From positions 1-44,599 of the forward strand of contig WQUA01000016.1 in assembly GCA_009786025.1 (NCBI GenBank): a stretch of DNA of 44,599 bases, in the 5' to 3' direction. The notes beneath the pieces were generated by a model that did not search any database, was not told the origin of the DNA, and saw only the letters and a program-made list of their open reading frames with translations. Position 1 is the stretch's first letter, and every line of letters starts with the position of its first letter. Below, piece after piece: positions 34,135 to 42,430 of this stretch. Source of the DNA: Pseudomonadota bacterium (GTDB lineage: Bacteria > Pseudomonadota > Gammaproteobacteria > Burkholderiales > Casimicrobiaceae). The translations under genes were made by a program, and so were the position numbers.

Positions 34135-34475
34135 GGTCGAGAGTATATCAAGCCCTCTACTTGAAGGTATAGGGATATACACAAATGGCAGAGAGACTCA
34201 TGCGAAGGCGCGGAGAAAAACGCGTCATTCTGCGCGAAAAGCCTTTAGCCGTGAGCGAAGCGTGGCGGGAAGCGAAGTCACAGAATCCATGCGGCGGTGA
34301 CGGGAAGCAGAAGGCCTTCCCTACGAGCAAAATGCACCGACTGCGGCGTAGGGATAGCAACCTATTGCCTGCAACAAACCCCCGCTCGCCTTCGGCGGGC
34401 GCCCCTTTCAAAAGGAGGCTTTCTTCGCACCTTCGCGTGAAACGGTTTTCTGATTTCTGATCTCTGTTCCCTGAT
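34135..34475. repeat. Composite repeat island between trm112 and kdsB
   Basis: This 341-bp gap is almost entirely repeat pieces. CATGCGAAGGCGCGGAG (34199-34215) is inverted, with three mismatches, near 34424-34440. Between them are a CGTCATTCTGCGCGAAAAGC element with its AGTCACAGAATCCATG partner (34224-34292), and a double-hairpin element (34379-34430, CGCTCGCC-TTC-GGCGGGCG then CCCCTTTCAAAAGGAGG). Heptamer array 7 (34448-34475) reads TTCTGAT, TTCTGAT, CTCTGTT, CCCTGAT and touches the trm112 stop codon. No gene is seen. Confidence 0.7.
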
Positions 34476-34694
34476 TCAGCGCAGCGCTTCAATCTCCGCT
34501 TGCTCCAGTTTCCGCGCTTCGTCTTCAAGCATTACCGGAATACCGTCGCGAATCGGGTAAGCGAGTTTGGCGCCCTTTGAGATCAATTCCTGGTGTTCGG
34601 CGTTATAGATCAGCGCCCCGTGGGTGACCGGACAAACCAGAATCTCCAGTAATTTGGGATCAAGGGCGGGCGAAACGGGCGGTTTTTCATTCAT
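34476..34694 (-). CDS. Trm112/YcaR family small protein
   Basis: The 72-residue product has the family core [20 protein letters not shown] and [21 protein letters not shown]. In zinc-binding relatives the sequence is CPxC...C; here CPVTHG keeps one cysteine and the later position reads ELIS, so the metal site is lost. In bacteria the gene is commonly found between lpxK and kdsB; eukaryotic and archaeal Trm112 activates methyltransferases, but its bacterial role is not settled. AGGAGAGG precedes the ATG at 34694, which overlaps the lpxK stop (ATGA). Confidence 0.9.
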   Translation of the reverse strand: MNEKPPVSPALDPKLLEILVCPVTHGALIYNAEHQELISKGAKLAYPIRDGIPVMLEDEARKLEQAEIEALR

Positions 34695-35788
34695 GGAACC
34701 TCTCCTGAGTTTCTCGTCGCGGTGGCTTGCCAATCGCCGCCACGCAATGTTTCTTCAATAAGGCGCATCAATGCCGGCGCTATTGAACCAGTAACCGGTA
34801 GATACCAGCAACGCGCATCGGCCAACGCCGCGCATTTGACGGCATCCTTCTCGGTCATCAAAATCCAGCGGGCAGCGGGCAGCGCCAAGTCCTCTGCCGA
34901 AAAATGGTGATGATCGGCAAACGCATGTGCCGCCGCACGAATGCCGAACCGTTGCAGCATAGTGAAGAAGCGCTCGGGGTGGCCGATGCCGGCAATCGCG
35001 TGAACGCCTTCTTCTTTCGCAAAAAAATCCACCTCCCGTCGCTCGTCAAGCGCTGCCTTGCCCGCCTCATTTCTCACCTTGCGCCACGCTTCCGCCTTCA
35101 ACGTCTGCCGAAATACGGGAATATTAAGGCGATCGCAAAACGCCGGCGTCCGCTCGCTCTCGTCGTTGGCCGACGTGAACACGATGGCGTTGACCCGCGC
35201 CAGCCGTCGCGGCGGTTCGCGCAACGGCCCGGCGGGTAGCAGCATCCGGTTGCCGAGTTGGCGGTCACTATCAAGCAAAGCGATTTCCAGCGTTCGCGCC
35301 AGTCGGTAATGTTGCAGCCCATCGTCGGAAATGAGAACGTCGATATCGGAATGCGTTGTCAGCAACGCTTGACCAGCAGCGACGCGGTCGCGACCAACTG
35401 CCATTGGCACGCCGGCGCGCGCGATGAGCGCCGCCTCGTCACCCACTTCTCGAACATCACTGTCGGCATTGACGCAAACAACTTCGCCGCGGGCGCTGGC
35501 CACGCCGCCATACCCACGGCTGATGATGCCTGGTCGAAATCCGCGTCCTGACAGCGCTTGCGCCAGCGCTATCACAAACGGCGTTTTACCGGTGCCGCCG
35601 ACCGTGATGTTGCCGACAACAATCACCGGCACTGGCAACGTAAAACTCCGGATCAACCCTCGTCGGTACAGCGAAGCGCGAAGGGAAACCGCTATACCGA
35701 AGATCAATGACAACGGCGACAATAACCGCGCTGGCCATGTTCGCTGCGGTGTGTACCAGTTTCTCAACAATGTTTGCGACGCTCCCAT
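34691..35788 (-). CDS. lpxK: Tetraacyldisaccharide 4'-kinase
   Basis: The 365-residue membrane-associated kinase phosphorylates the 4' position of the lipid A precursor. An N-terminal hydrophobic helix (about 18-35) is followed by the P-loop [62 protein letters not shown], and [11 protein letters not shown] with [10 protein letters not shown]. The ATG at 35788 ([14 protein letters not shown]) fits relatives. Its stop overlaps the Trm112 start. exbD and exbB lie upstream on the same strand with a 25-bp gap, the usual betaproteobacterial arrangement. Confidence 0.96.
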   Translation of the reverse strand: MGASQTLLRNWYTPQRTWPARLLSPLSLIFGIAVSLRASLYRRGLIRSFTLPVPVIVVGNITVGGTGKTPFVIALAQALSGRGFRPGIISRGYGGVASARGEVVCVNADSDVREVGDEAALIARAGVPMAVGRDRVAAGQALLTTHSDIDVLISDDGLQHYRLARTLEIALLDSDRQLGNRMLLPAGPLREPPRRLARVNAIVFTSANDESERTPAFCDRLNIPVFRQTLKAEAWRKVRNEAGKAALDERREVDFFAKEEGVHAIAGIGHPERFFTMLQRFGIRAAAHAFADHHHFSAEDLALPAARWILMTEKDAVKCAALADARCWYLPVTGSIAPALMRLIEETLRGGDWQATATRNSGEVP

Positions 35789-35813
35789 CGGCAACCGTTG
35801 ACCGCCACGCGGA

Positions 35814-36233
35814 TCAGGAGCCGGGGATACGGGTGGCAAACGTGATTCTCGACATATTGGCGAGCCGTGCTGCCTCCATCACGCGAATGACGGATTGGTG
35901 CGAAGCGCTGGCGTCGGCGTTGATGATCACCACCGGGTCTTTGCTGTCCTTCGCCGCTGCTTGCAGCAGTGCGGAAAAATCATCGACTGTCGAAAAACGA
36001 AACACCTGTTTGTTGACCACATAATTGCCCTGCGCATCGACGCCGACGTTGATTTCCGTCGGCTTCATTTCCGATTTTTCGGCATTGGCCTCGGGCAGCG
36101 TGATTTGCAATTCCCGGATACGCTGGTAAGTGGTGGTGACCATCAGGAAAATCAGAATCACCAGCAACACGTCGATCAACGGAATAAAGTTGATCTCGGG
36201 CTCATCGCGCACCCGGTAGCCGCGTAGATTCAT
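35814..36233 (-). CDS. exbD: Biopolymer transport protein ExbD/TolR family
   Basis: The 139-residue protein has one transmembrane helix (about 16-34, FIPLIDVLLVILIFLMV) with the proton-path aspartate D21, and a periplasmic domain ending in VMEAARLANMSRITFATR. With the ExbB/TolQ partner it harvests the proton gradient to energise outer-membrane events. Its start overlaps the partner's stop (ATGA). Which system it serves is uncertain: a TonB/TolA gene is not in the window, and this lpxK-linked pair is common in Betaproteobacteria without one. Confidence 0.9.
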   Translation of the reverse strand: MNLRGYRVRDEPEINFIPLIDVLLVILIFLMVTTTYQRIRELQITLPEANAEKSEMKPTEINVGVDAQGNYVVNKQVFRFSTVDDFSALLQAAAKDSKDPVVIINADASASHQSVIRVMEAARLANMSRITFATRIPGS

Positions 36234-36862
36234 GAAGCCGCTCCTGTTTTTTTAGCGGGAAGAGAACTGGTATGAACGGCATCGACCAGCCGGATCGCTT
36301 CGCGCTCCATCTCGACGATGTAAGATTCGACCAGCGCCCGGAAATGGCGATAGAAAATCATGCAGGGAATCGCGATCATCAGTCCAAACGCCGTGTTGTA
36401 AAGCGCTACCGAGATGCCGTGCGCCAGTTGCACCGGATTGGTGCCAGTGGCTGTTGTCGAGCCGAAAATCTCGATCATCCCGACCACAGTGCCGAACAAT
36501 CCCATCAGCGGCGCCATCGCGGCGATTGTTCCCAACGTCGTCAGAAAACGGTCGAGGCGATGGGTGACAACGCGCCCTACTTCTTCGATGGCTTCCTTCA
36601 TTACTACCCGTGGCGACTGCGCGTTGGCCAGCCCGGCAGCGATGATTTGTCCAAGCGGGCCACGTTGCGCCGTCTGTGTCAGCAATTGCGTACTTATTCC
36701 CCGTTGCCGGTATTCGGTGAGAACCTGATTCACCAAACCGTTAGGGATGATGTTGGAACGGCGTAGCGCCCAAAAGCGCTCAACGATGATCGGCAACGCA
36801 ATCACCGAAGCCAGGATCAGAAACCAGATCGGCCAACCGGCAGCCTGAATAATTTCCCACAC
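36230..36862 (-). CDS. exbB: MotA/TolQ/ExbB proton channel family protein
   Basis: The 210-residue inner-membrane protein has three transmembrane segments (about 10-28, 105-130, 150-175), with LTTLGTIAAMAPLMGLFGTVVGMIEIF and NPVQLAHGISVALYNTAFGLMIAIP typical of ExbB (quoted from 103 and 142 in adjoining parts). It partners ExbD as the proton-driven stator. The start is GTG at 36862, supported by GGAG nine bases upstream (CGGAGAAATATT). It heads exbB-exbD-lpxK-trm112; its promoter must lie in the 243-bp gap, which also holds two heptamer arrays. Confidence 0.9.
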   Translation of the reverse strand: MWEIIQAAGWPIWFLILASVIALPIIVERFWALRRSNIIPNGLVNQVLTEYRQRGISTQLLTQTAQRGPLGQIIAAGLANAQSPRVVMKEAIEEVGRVVTHRLDRFLTTLGTIAAMAPLMGLFGTVVGMIEIFGSTTATGTNPVQLAHGISVALYNTAFGLMIAIPCMIFYRHFRALVESYIVEMEREAIRLVDAVHTSSLPAKKTGAAS

Positions 36863-36907
36863 AATATTTCTCCGTCCGAAAACAATTTAACGCAACGACA
36901 TGATTCT

Positions 36908-36956
36908 ATCAGAGGTCAGGCCGTCAGGCATTAACGATCAGGAATCAAAGATCAGA
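36908..36956. repeat. Heptamer array 8 (ATCAGRR family)
   Basis: ATCAGAG, GTCAGGC, CGTCAGG, CATTAAC, GATCAGG, AATCAAA, GATCAGA in 7-bp steps (one unit shifted by a base), the longest forward array in the window, about 45 bp upstream of exbB. Confidence 0.7.
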
Positions 36957-37060
36957 ACCCTATCATTCTGTGCGTGTAAGAGTGGGTTTCAAACACCTCT
37001 CGCGAAAGCTCGGAGCTAAAACGTCGCGGGGCGCTACGCTCACCAGCGCCTACGGAGCTT

Positions 37061-37099
37061 TTCTGATCCCTAACCCTTACCCCTTGGCGCCCTGATCCC
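37061..37099. repeat. Heptamer array 9 (reverse orientation)
   Basis: TTCTGAT, CCCTAAC, CCTTACC, CCTTGGC, GCCCTGA in 7-bp register, ending just before the spoT stop codon. With array 8 it forms an inverted pair around about 100 bp of other repeat-like DNA. Confidence 0.55.
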
Positions 37100-37105
37100 C
37101 GCCCG

Positions 37106-39289
37106 CTACGCTTTCACCCGCTGCACCCTCTTGACGCCGACGACGCGTCGTAACCCTCGCAGTACATCAGCCAGGTGCTGGCGGTCGCGTACTTCGATCT
37201 GGAACAGCATTGCCGACAATGCTTGTCCTTGTGGCCGCTCGATGTTGACCTGGAGGATGTTGGCGCCGGCCTGCGCTATAGCGCCGGCCTGATCCGCCAA
37301 TAGACCCTGCCGGTCCGGCGCCCAAGAGCGGACTTCGGAGAGGAACAGCACCTGCGGGGTATCCGGCCAGGTCATTTCGATCCATTCGCCCGATTGGGTC
37401 GCCGCGCGCTGTTTCAGCGTTGCACAATCGCGGATGTGAACTTCCAACCCCTGCCCTTGCCGAAACCAGCCGATGATCGGGTCGTTCGGCAGAGGCCGAC
37501 AGCACGGCGCATAGCGCAAAACCCCACTGTCGCTGTCGTGTAATTGCAATCCCTCAACGCGTTTCTGTGAAAATGTTTTCGCTACGATGTCGCGCAGTTG
37601 CGACACCCTACCGCGCCGCTGCGTCGGCAACGGCGGTTCACTGTCAAGCCGCTTGGAAAAGGTTTGCGCCACCATGAACGGGAGGCGTTTGCCGGTGCCG
37701 ATGTCGGTATAAAGGTCAATGACGGTTTTGACGCCTTGTGTCTCGGCGAGCGACCGCCATTGTTCCGGTGTGATTTTTTCGGCATTGAGTTCGAAGATGG
37801 CGAGCGCGTGTTTGAGCAATCGCTCGCCGAGCGCCGCCGCTGCTTGTTGTTGCTGGCCTTTGAGGTAGTTGCGTATCGCCGAGCGCGCTTTGCCGGTAAC
37901 GACGAACGATAACCAGGCCGGCATCGGCCGTGCGTCGGTATCGGTCAGCACTTCAACTTGGCGGCCGTTTTTCAGCACGGTGCGCGGCGGCATGATTTCA
38001 TGGTCGATGCGAGCGCCGGTACAATGGTTACCGACATCGGTATGGATGCTGTAAGCAAAGTCGAGGACAGTGGCGCCGCGCGGCAAAACCATGATGCGCC
38101 CCTTCGGCGTGAAAACATAAATCTCTTCGGGGAAGAGGTCACGCTTGATATTCTCGACAAACTCTCGCGAATCGCCTCCCTCGGTCTGCATTTCGAGCAG
38201 GCCCTTTAGCCAGCGATGGGTATTTTGCTGTGCTTCGGCCAGATGCGCCAGATCGCTTCCCGAGCGATACATCCAGTACGCCGCTACGCCGTTCTCGGCG
38301 ATCAGATTCATGTCGTGGGTACAAATATGTACGTCGATCGGCATGCTGTCAGGCCCGAACAGTGTGGTGTGCAATGCCTGGTAACCATTGGCTTTCGGGA
38401 TCGCAATGTAATCTTTGAAACGGCCGGGAAGAGGCTTGTAGATTTCGTGCAATACACCCAGCGCGGCGTAACAATCGTTGCGCGAATCAGCCAGCACCAG
38501 CACGCCGTACGATTCCATGACCTGTTGCAGGCTAAGATGTTTTTCGCGCATCTTGTTGTACACCGAATAAACCGTTCGCTCGCGAGCGCTGACTTCGGCT
38601 TTAAGCTGTGGTTGTTGCGCCAAACGCTCGCGCAACAATGACAACATGCCATCGACGGTATCGCTGCGAGCGGTGCGGATGTTTTCGATGGTACTGCCGA
38701 GGACGCGATGGCGGTACGGGTTCAAATACTTGAACGACAGATCGAGCAAGCCCTGTCGCAACGCATACAGCCCCAGCCGCTGCGCGATCGGCGCGTAGAT
38801 GTCGCACGTTTCGCGGGCAATCCGGCGGCGCGACGCCAGACTCATCGCGCCCAGGGTTTGCATGTTGTGAAAACGATCGGCGAGTTTAATCAGAATCACG
38901 CGCACGTCGCGTGCCATTGCCAGCACCATCTTGCTGAAGGTTTCGGCCTGCGCTTCTTCGCGCGATGAAAAGTCGAGTTGGTTGAGCTTGGACACCGCAT
39001 CGACCAGATCGGCGACAACACTGTCGAATTCGCGTGTCAGTTCTTCCTTGTTGGCCGGGGTGTCTTCGAGTACATCGTGCAGCAACGCAGCCGCCAGCGC
39101 CTGGGCATCGAGTTGCCAACCGGCGAGGATGCCGGCGACAGCCAGCGGGTGGGTGATATAAGGCTCGCCGGATTTACGGGTTTGTCCGGCATGGGCGCGT
39201 TCTGCATACTGGTACGCGCGTTCGACCAGCGCGACCTCATCGGGGGGCAGATACTGCCCGAGCTTACGCAGGAGATCGCTGGTTGGCAC
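37106..39289 (-). CDS. spoT: Bifunctional (p)ppGpp synthetase/hydrolase SpoT
   Basis: The 727-residue stringent-response enzyme has an N-terminal HD hydrolase domain (HDVLEDT, H71/D72, with YITHPLAVAGILA and LIKLADRFHNMQTLGA), and a synthetase domain (FKDYIAIPKANGYQALHTT). A TGS domain (IYVFTPKGRIMVLPRGATVLDFAYSIH) and a C-terminal ACT domain (DRQGLLADQAGAIAQAGANI) follow. An intact HD site and its place behind gmk and rpoZ identify SpoT rather than RelA. The GTG at 39289 matches the family start (LLRKLGQYLPPDEVALV); AAAGGA is very close to it. rpoZ lies 129 bp upstream. Confidence 0.95.
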   Translation of the reverse strand: MPTSDLLRKLGQYLPPDEVALVERAYQYAERAHAGQTRKSGEPYITHPLAVAGILAGWQLDAQALAAALLHDVLEDTPANKEELTREFDSVVADLVDAVSKLNQLDFSSREEAQAETFSKMVLAMARDVRVILIKLADRFHNMQTLGAMSLASRRRIARETCDIYAPIAQRLGLYALRQGLLDLSFKYLNPYRHRVLGSTIENIRTARSDTVDGMLSLLRERLAQQPQLKAEVSARERTVYSVYNKMREKHLSLQQVMESYGVLVLADSRNDCYAALGVLHEIYKPLPGRFKDYIAIPKANGYQALHTTLFGPDSMPIDVHICTHDMNLIAENGVAAYWMYRSGSDLAHLAEAQQNTHRWLKGLLEMQTEGGDSREFVENIKRDLFPEEIYVFTPKGRIMVLPRGATVLDFAYSIHTDVGNHCTGARIDHEIMPPRTVLKNGRQVEVLTDTDARPMPAWLSFVVTGKARSAIRNYLKGQQQQAAAALGERLLKHALAIFELNAEKITPEQWRSLAETQGVKTVIDLYTDIGTGKRLPFMVAQTFSKRLDSEPPLPTQRRGRVSQLRDIVAKTFSQKRVEGLQLHDSDSGVLRYAPCCRPLPNDPIIGWFRQGQGLEVHIRDCATLKQRAATQSGEWIEMTWPDTPQVLFLSEVRSWAPDRQGLLADQAGAIAQAGANILQVNIERPQGQALSAMLFQIEVRDRQHLADVLRGLRRVVGVKRVQRVKA

Positions 39290-39418
39290 TTCCTTTGGCG
39301 GGCAGACGATGCTACCCGCAAGAGGCCCATGCGCAACTTCGGAGGGATTCCTCTGAAATACGCATGATCGTCGGCGCCGCCTGAAGCGTATTGGCGCTTT
39401 TTGAAAGAAGAGTCCCGG

Positions 39419-39787
39419 TCACAGCGTATTCTCGCCCTCTTCTGGTTCCGCTACCGGTTTTGTTGCTACTCCAGCGGCCGCTTCCTCTTCGTCCATTTCG
39501 TCGTCAGTTTCTGCAACGGCTGGCTTTATCGGCGCAATGAACAACGAGTTTCCCGAAAAGGCGTCGGTGAGCGATACTTTGTTGGCCGTTTGCTTGTGCA
39601 TCATTTCAACGCCAACTTTACCGGCGGCAATTTCGCGCAGGGCGATTACAGTCGGTTTATCGCGCGCCGGATCAAGTAACGGTTGCGTACCGGTGGACAG
39701 CATACGCGCACGATTGGCTGCCGCCAGAGTCAGCTCGAAGCGGTTAGGGATTCGGTTTAAGCAATCTTCAATGGTAATACGCGCCAT
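39419..39787 (-). CDS. rpoZ: RNA polymerase omega subunit with extended acidic tail
   Basis: The 122-residue product starts with the conserved omega core [28 protein letters not shown], and [15 protein letters not shown]. Omega helps RNA polymerase assembly and, with SpoT-made ppGpp, forms one of its binding sites. From about residue 78 a tail rich in Ala, Glu, Asp and Pro ([24 protein letters not shown]) makes it longer than E. coli omega (91) and than many betaproteobacterial versions. AAAGGA lies nine bases before the ATG. It is between gmk (28 bp) and spoT (129 bp). Confidence 0.93.
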   Translation of the reverse strand: MARITIEDCLNRIPNRFELTLAAANRARMLSTGTQPLLDPARDKPTVIALREIAAGKVGVEMMHKQTANKVSLTDAFSGNSLFIAPIKPAVAETDDEMDEEEAAAGVATKPVAEPEEGENTL

Positions 39788-39815
39788 AGGAGGCTATCCT
39801 TTAAAAACAGAAAAA

Positions 39816-40469
39816 TCAGAATTCGGTTGTCGTCATCAATTCGCGCAATAACCGCGCCTGTCGCCACCGCTGCCGCGGCGCTCGCAAACGGGCGGCGCGA
39901 ACGATAGCAGCCAAGTCATCGACAGCGTTGCCAAATGTTTGATTGATAATAACATAATCGAAATCAACGTAATGACGGAGTTCTTCCTGAACGCTGATCA
40001 GGCGGTGGGTAATAACTTCGGGGGTGTCCTGCCCGCGTTTTTCCAGCCGCTCCCGCAACGTGGCGAGCGATGGGGGCAGCACGAAAATCTGTACGCTGTC
40101 CGGGAAAAACGACCTCACTTGCGCTGCGCCCTGCCAGTCGATTTCCAGCAGAATGTCCTGGCCGGCGTCGATTTGCTTTTTAAGCCAGGTGGCCGAGGTC
40201 GCGTACCAATGCCCATAGACTTGCGCGTCTTCGAGAAATTCGCCGGCCTGACGCAATGCCTGAAAGCGGGCATCATCAATAAAATGATAATGAACGCCGT
40301 CCTGCTCGCCGGGGCGCAGCGGCCGGGTGGTGTAAGACACCGACAAGCGGATGCCCGGCTCGCGGTCGAGTAATGCATTGACCAGGCTCGTCTTGCCGGT
40401 GCCGGACGGAGCGGCCAGCACAAAAAGGCAGCCGGTAGCGATGGATGTGGAGAGGGTGGTTTCTTGCAT
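39816..40469 (-). CDS. gmk: Guanylate kinase
   Basis: The 217-residue enzyme phosphorylates GMP to GDP. The P-loop is APSGTGKTSLVNALL, the GMP-binding region is SVSYTTRPLRPGEQDGVHYHF, and EFLEDAQVYGHWYAT and LLEIDWQGAAQVR follow. TAAGGAAAG precedes the ATG. The C-terminal tail is Arg-rich (RAARLRAPRQRWRQARL). The gene starts eight bases behind yicC and is followed by rpoZ, so nucleotide supply for (p)ppGpp and transcription factors share one transcript. Confidence 0.96.
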   Translation of the reverse strand: MQETTLSTSIATGCLFVLAAPSGTGKTSLVNALLDREPGIRLSVSYTTRPLRPGEQDGVHYHFIDDARFQALRQAGEFLEDAQVYGHWYATSATWLKKQIDAGQDILLEIDWQGAAQVRSFFPDSVQIFVLPPSLATLRERLEKRGQDTPEVITHRLISVQEELRHYVDFDYVIINQTFGNAVDDLAAIVRAARLRAPRQRWRQARLLRELMTTTEF

Positions 40470-40477
40470 ATCTTTCC

Positions 40478-41344
40478 TTATTCGAGGTTTTGAATTTGCT
40501 CGCGCATTTGTTCGATCAATACTTTCAGCTCGAGCGCTACTTGCGAGAGTTCGACATCAACCGACTTGGCGCCGAGCGTATTCGCTTCGCGATGCAACTC
40601 TTGCGCCAGAAAATCGAGCCGCTTACCGACTGCGCCACCGGCTCCGAGAACGCGCCGAACCTCGCCAATGTGGGTCACCAGTCGTGTAACTTCTTCGCTG
40701 ACTTCGATGCGGGTGGCAAACAGCGCCAACTCCTGCTTAAGCCGCTCTTCGTCGGGATCAAGCCCGGCTTCCTGCAAACGGCTCACCAATTTTGCCTGAT
40801 ACGCGGCATGAATGGCTGGAATTCGTGGCATCACTCGCGCTACCTGCGCCTCCATCGCGTCACAGCATTGCAGCAAAGCCGCCATCAGTTTACTGCCTTC
40901 GCGCGCCCGGCTGGCAATGAATTCGCCCCAGGCCGCATCAAACGCCGTCAGCACCGTCGCCGTCAACGTGTCTTCGGCGTCCTGCGCTACCAGCACCCCA
41001 GGCCAACGCAAAATGTCAGCCGTCGTCAGCGGGGCCGCTGCAACTGCTTGGGAGCGGATATCATTGGCAGCGGCCAGTAACGCAGCGACTTGGGCGGCAT
41101 CCACGCGCAGGCCTGGGGCCGCTTCCGGATTACGCGCTCGCGACACTTTACAGTCGATCTTGCCGCGCTTCATGCGCGTCGTCAGCCGCTCGCGTAACGC
41201 TGGTTCCAGTGCGCGCATTTCATCCGGAGTTTTGACATTAACATCAAGATAGCGATGGTTGACCGCCCGCAATTCGACGTTCAGCGTATCGGCGCCAACA
41301 TTGGTAGAGGCGACGGCAAAGCCGGTCATGCTCAAAATGTTCAT
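40478..41344 (-). CDS. yicC: YicC family endoribonuclease
   Basis: The 288-residue protein begins MNILSMTGFAVAS, the family hallmark (SMTGFA), and has the conserved LRAVNHRYLDVNVKTPDEM and ERLTTRMKRGKIDCKV in the N-terminal part. The C-terminal DUF1732 region follows (RIEVSEEVTRLVTHIGEVRR, then LDFLAQELHREANTLGAKS). E. coli YicC is an RNase that acts on RNA including the RyhB small RNA. The ATG at 41344 is preferred over a start 12 codons upstream that lacks similarity. It heads yicC-gmk-rpoZ-spoT and diverges from the kinase gene at 41468. Confidence 0.94.
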   Translation of the reverse strand: MNILSMTGFAVASTNVGADTLNVELRAVNHRYLDVNVKTPDEMRALEPALRERLTTRMKRGKIDCKVSRARNPEAAPGLRVDAAQVAALLAAANDIRSQAVAAAPLTTADILRWPGVLVAQDAEDTLTATVLTAFDAAWGEFIASRAREGSKLMAALLQCCDAMEAQVARVMPRIPAIHAAYQAKLVSRLQEAGLDPDEERLKQELALFATRIEVSEEVTRLVTHIGEVRRVLGAGGAVGKRLDFLAQELHREANTLGAKSVDVELSQVALELKVLIEQMREQIQNLE

Positions 41345-41467
41345 TTTCACCAATTTCCACGAGGCTGTACGAGGTATCACTTTACTTTATTTGTGGACAC
41401 AAGGAAAATCCGACAATGCCGGTTAGTTTGACCGGATAGGGAGTTTATCCGTAAAAATGCTTTTATC

Positions 41468-42403
41468 ATGGCCGTTTCGAAAAATCAGGCTTTGCCGCCA
41501 GGCTATCAGTTATTGAATTACCGCATCGAACAGCAAATCAGTCGAGGCGGTTTTTCGATCGTTTATCGGGCGACGGATCAGAGCGGTGAAACGGTAGCCA
41601 TCAAAGAGTACATGCCGGCAACGCTCGGGGTCAGAATGGAAGGCGATATTATTCGCGCCAGCACCGTCGAAAATTTGACGACTTTCCGCTATGGCATGAA
41701 ATGCTTCTTCGAGGAGGGGCGGGCGCTGGCCCGGATCGATCATCCGAACGTCGTGCGTGTTTTAAATTTTTTCCGCGCCAACGAAACTGTTTACATGGTG
41801 ATGCGCTACGAGAACGGCCGCACTTTGCAACAGCATATTCAAATCAAACAGGATCGCTTGTCGGAACGGTTTATTCGCGGCGTTTTCATCCGACTGCTGA
41901 ACGGACTGCGCGAAGTGCACACCCATCGGCTGCTGCATCTGGACCTGAAGCCCGCCAACATTTATCTGCGTACCAACGGCGTGCCGGTTCTACTTGACTT
42001 TGGCGCGGCTCAGCAAACATTATCGAGCGCTACAGGTCGGTTTTCGCCAATGTACACGCCAGGGTTTGCTGCGCCGGAACAATACCAGCGCGATGTTACA
42101 AAGCTGGGGCCGTGGACCGATGTCTATGGCGTGGGCGCCTCGATGTTCGCCTGCCTCGCCGGGTTTGCGCCGCAAGCCGCTGATGCCCGACTGAAAGAAG
42201 ACCACTTGATTACCGCGCGCAAACTGTGGGCCGGGCGTTATACGCATACGCTATTACACGTGATTGATCGCTGCCTGGACCTCGATCCGTCGCGTCGCCC
42301 CCAAAGTTTATTGGCATTACAAAAAGTATTGCTTTCTTTTGAAGAGCCGCAACCCAAAGCCTCTTTTTTCGGTAATATCAAAAACTTCGTAAGCAAACGG
42401 TAA
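41468..42403 (+). CDS. Cytosolic Ser/Thr protein kinase (Hanks type)
   Basis: The 311-residue kinase has the glycine loop ISRGGFSIVYRA (24-35), the ATP lysine K46 in VAIKEYMP, the catalytic loop HLDLKPANIYL (D159, N164), and DFGAAQ (177-182). The usual HRD arginine is leucine (HLD), making it a non-RD kinase, and the glycine loop lacks its first glycine. The catalytic Lys, Asp, Asn and DFG are all present, so activity is expected. There is no transmembrane helix or PASTA domain. A PP2C phosphatase gene follows after 27 bp, the usual writer-eraser pair. It diverges from yicC-gmk-rpoZ-spoT across 123 bp that include CCGGT-N7-ACCGG (about 41420-41436). Confidence 0.9.
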   Translation: MAVSKNQALPPGYQLLNYRIEQQISRGGFSIVYRATDQSGETVAIKEYMPATLGVRMEGDIIRASTVENLTTFRYGMKCFFEEGRALARIDHPNVVRVLNFFRANETVYMVMRYENGRTLQQHIQIKQDRLSERFIRGVFIRLLNGLREVHTHRLLHLDLKPANIYLRTNGVPVLLDFGAAQQTLSSATGRFSPMYTPGFAAPEQYQRDVTKLGPWTDVYGVGASMFACLAGFAPQAADARLKEDHLITARKLWAGRYTHTLLHVIDRCLDLDPSRRPQSLLALQKVLLSFEEPQPKASFFGNIKNFVSKR

Positions 42404-42430
42404 TTCAAAAAATTCACGGCCAGGACAGCC

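Noticed and set aside
40445..41080. Open plus-strand frame across gmk and yicC
   Set aside because: It is the complement of YicC and Gmk codons and lacks a ribosome binding site.
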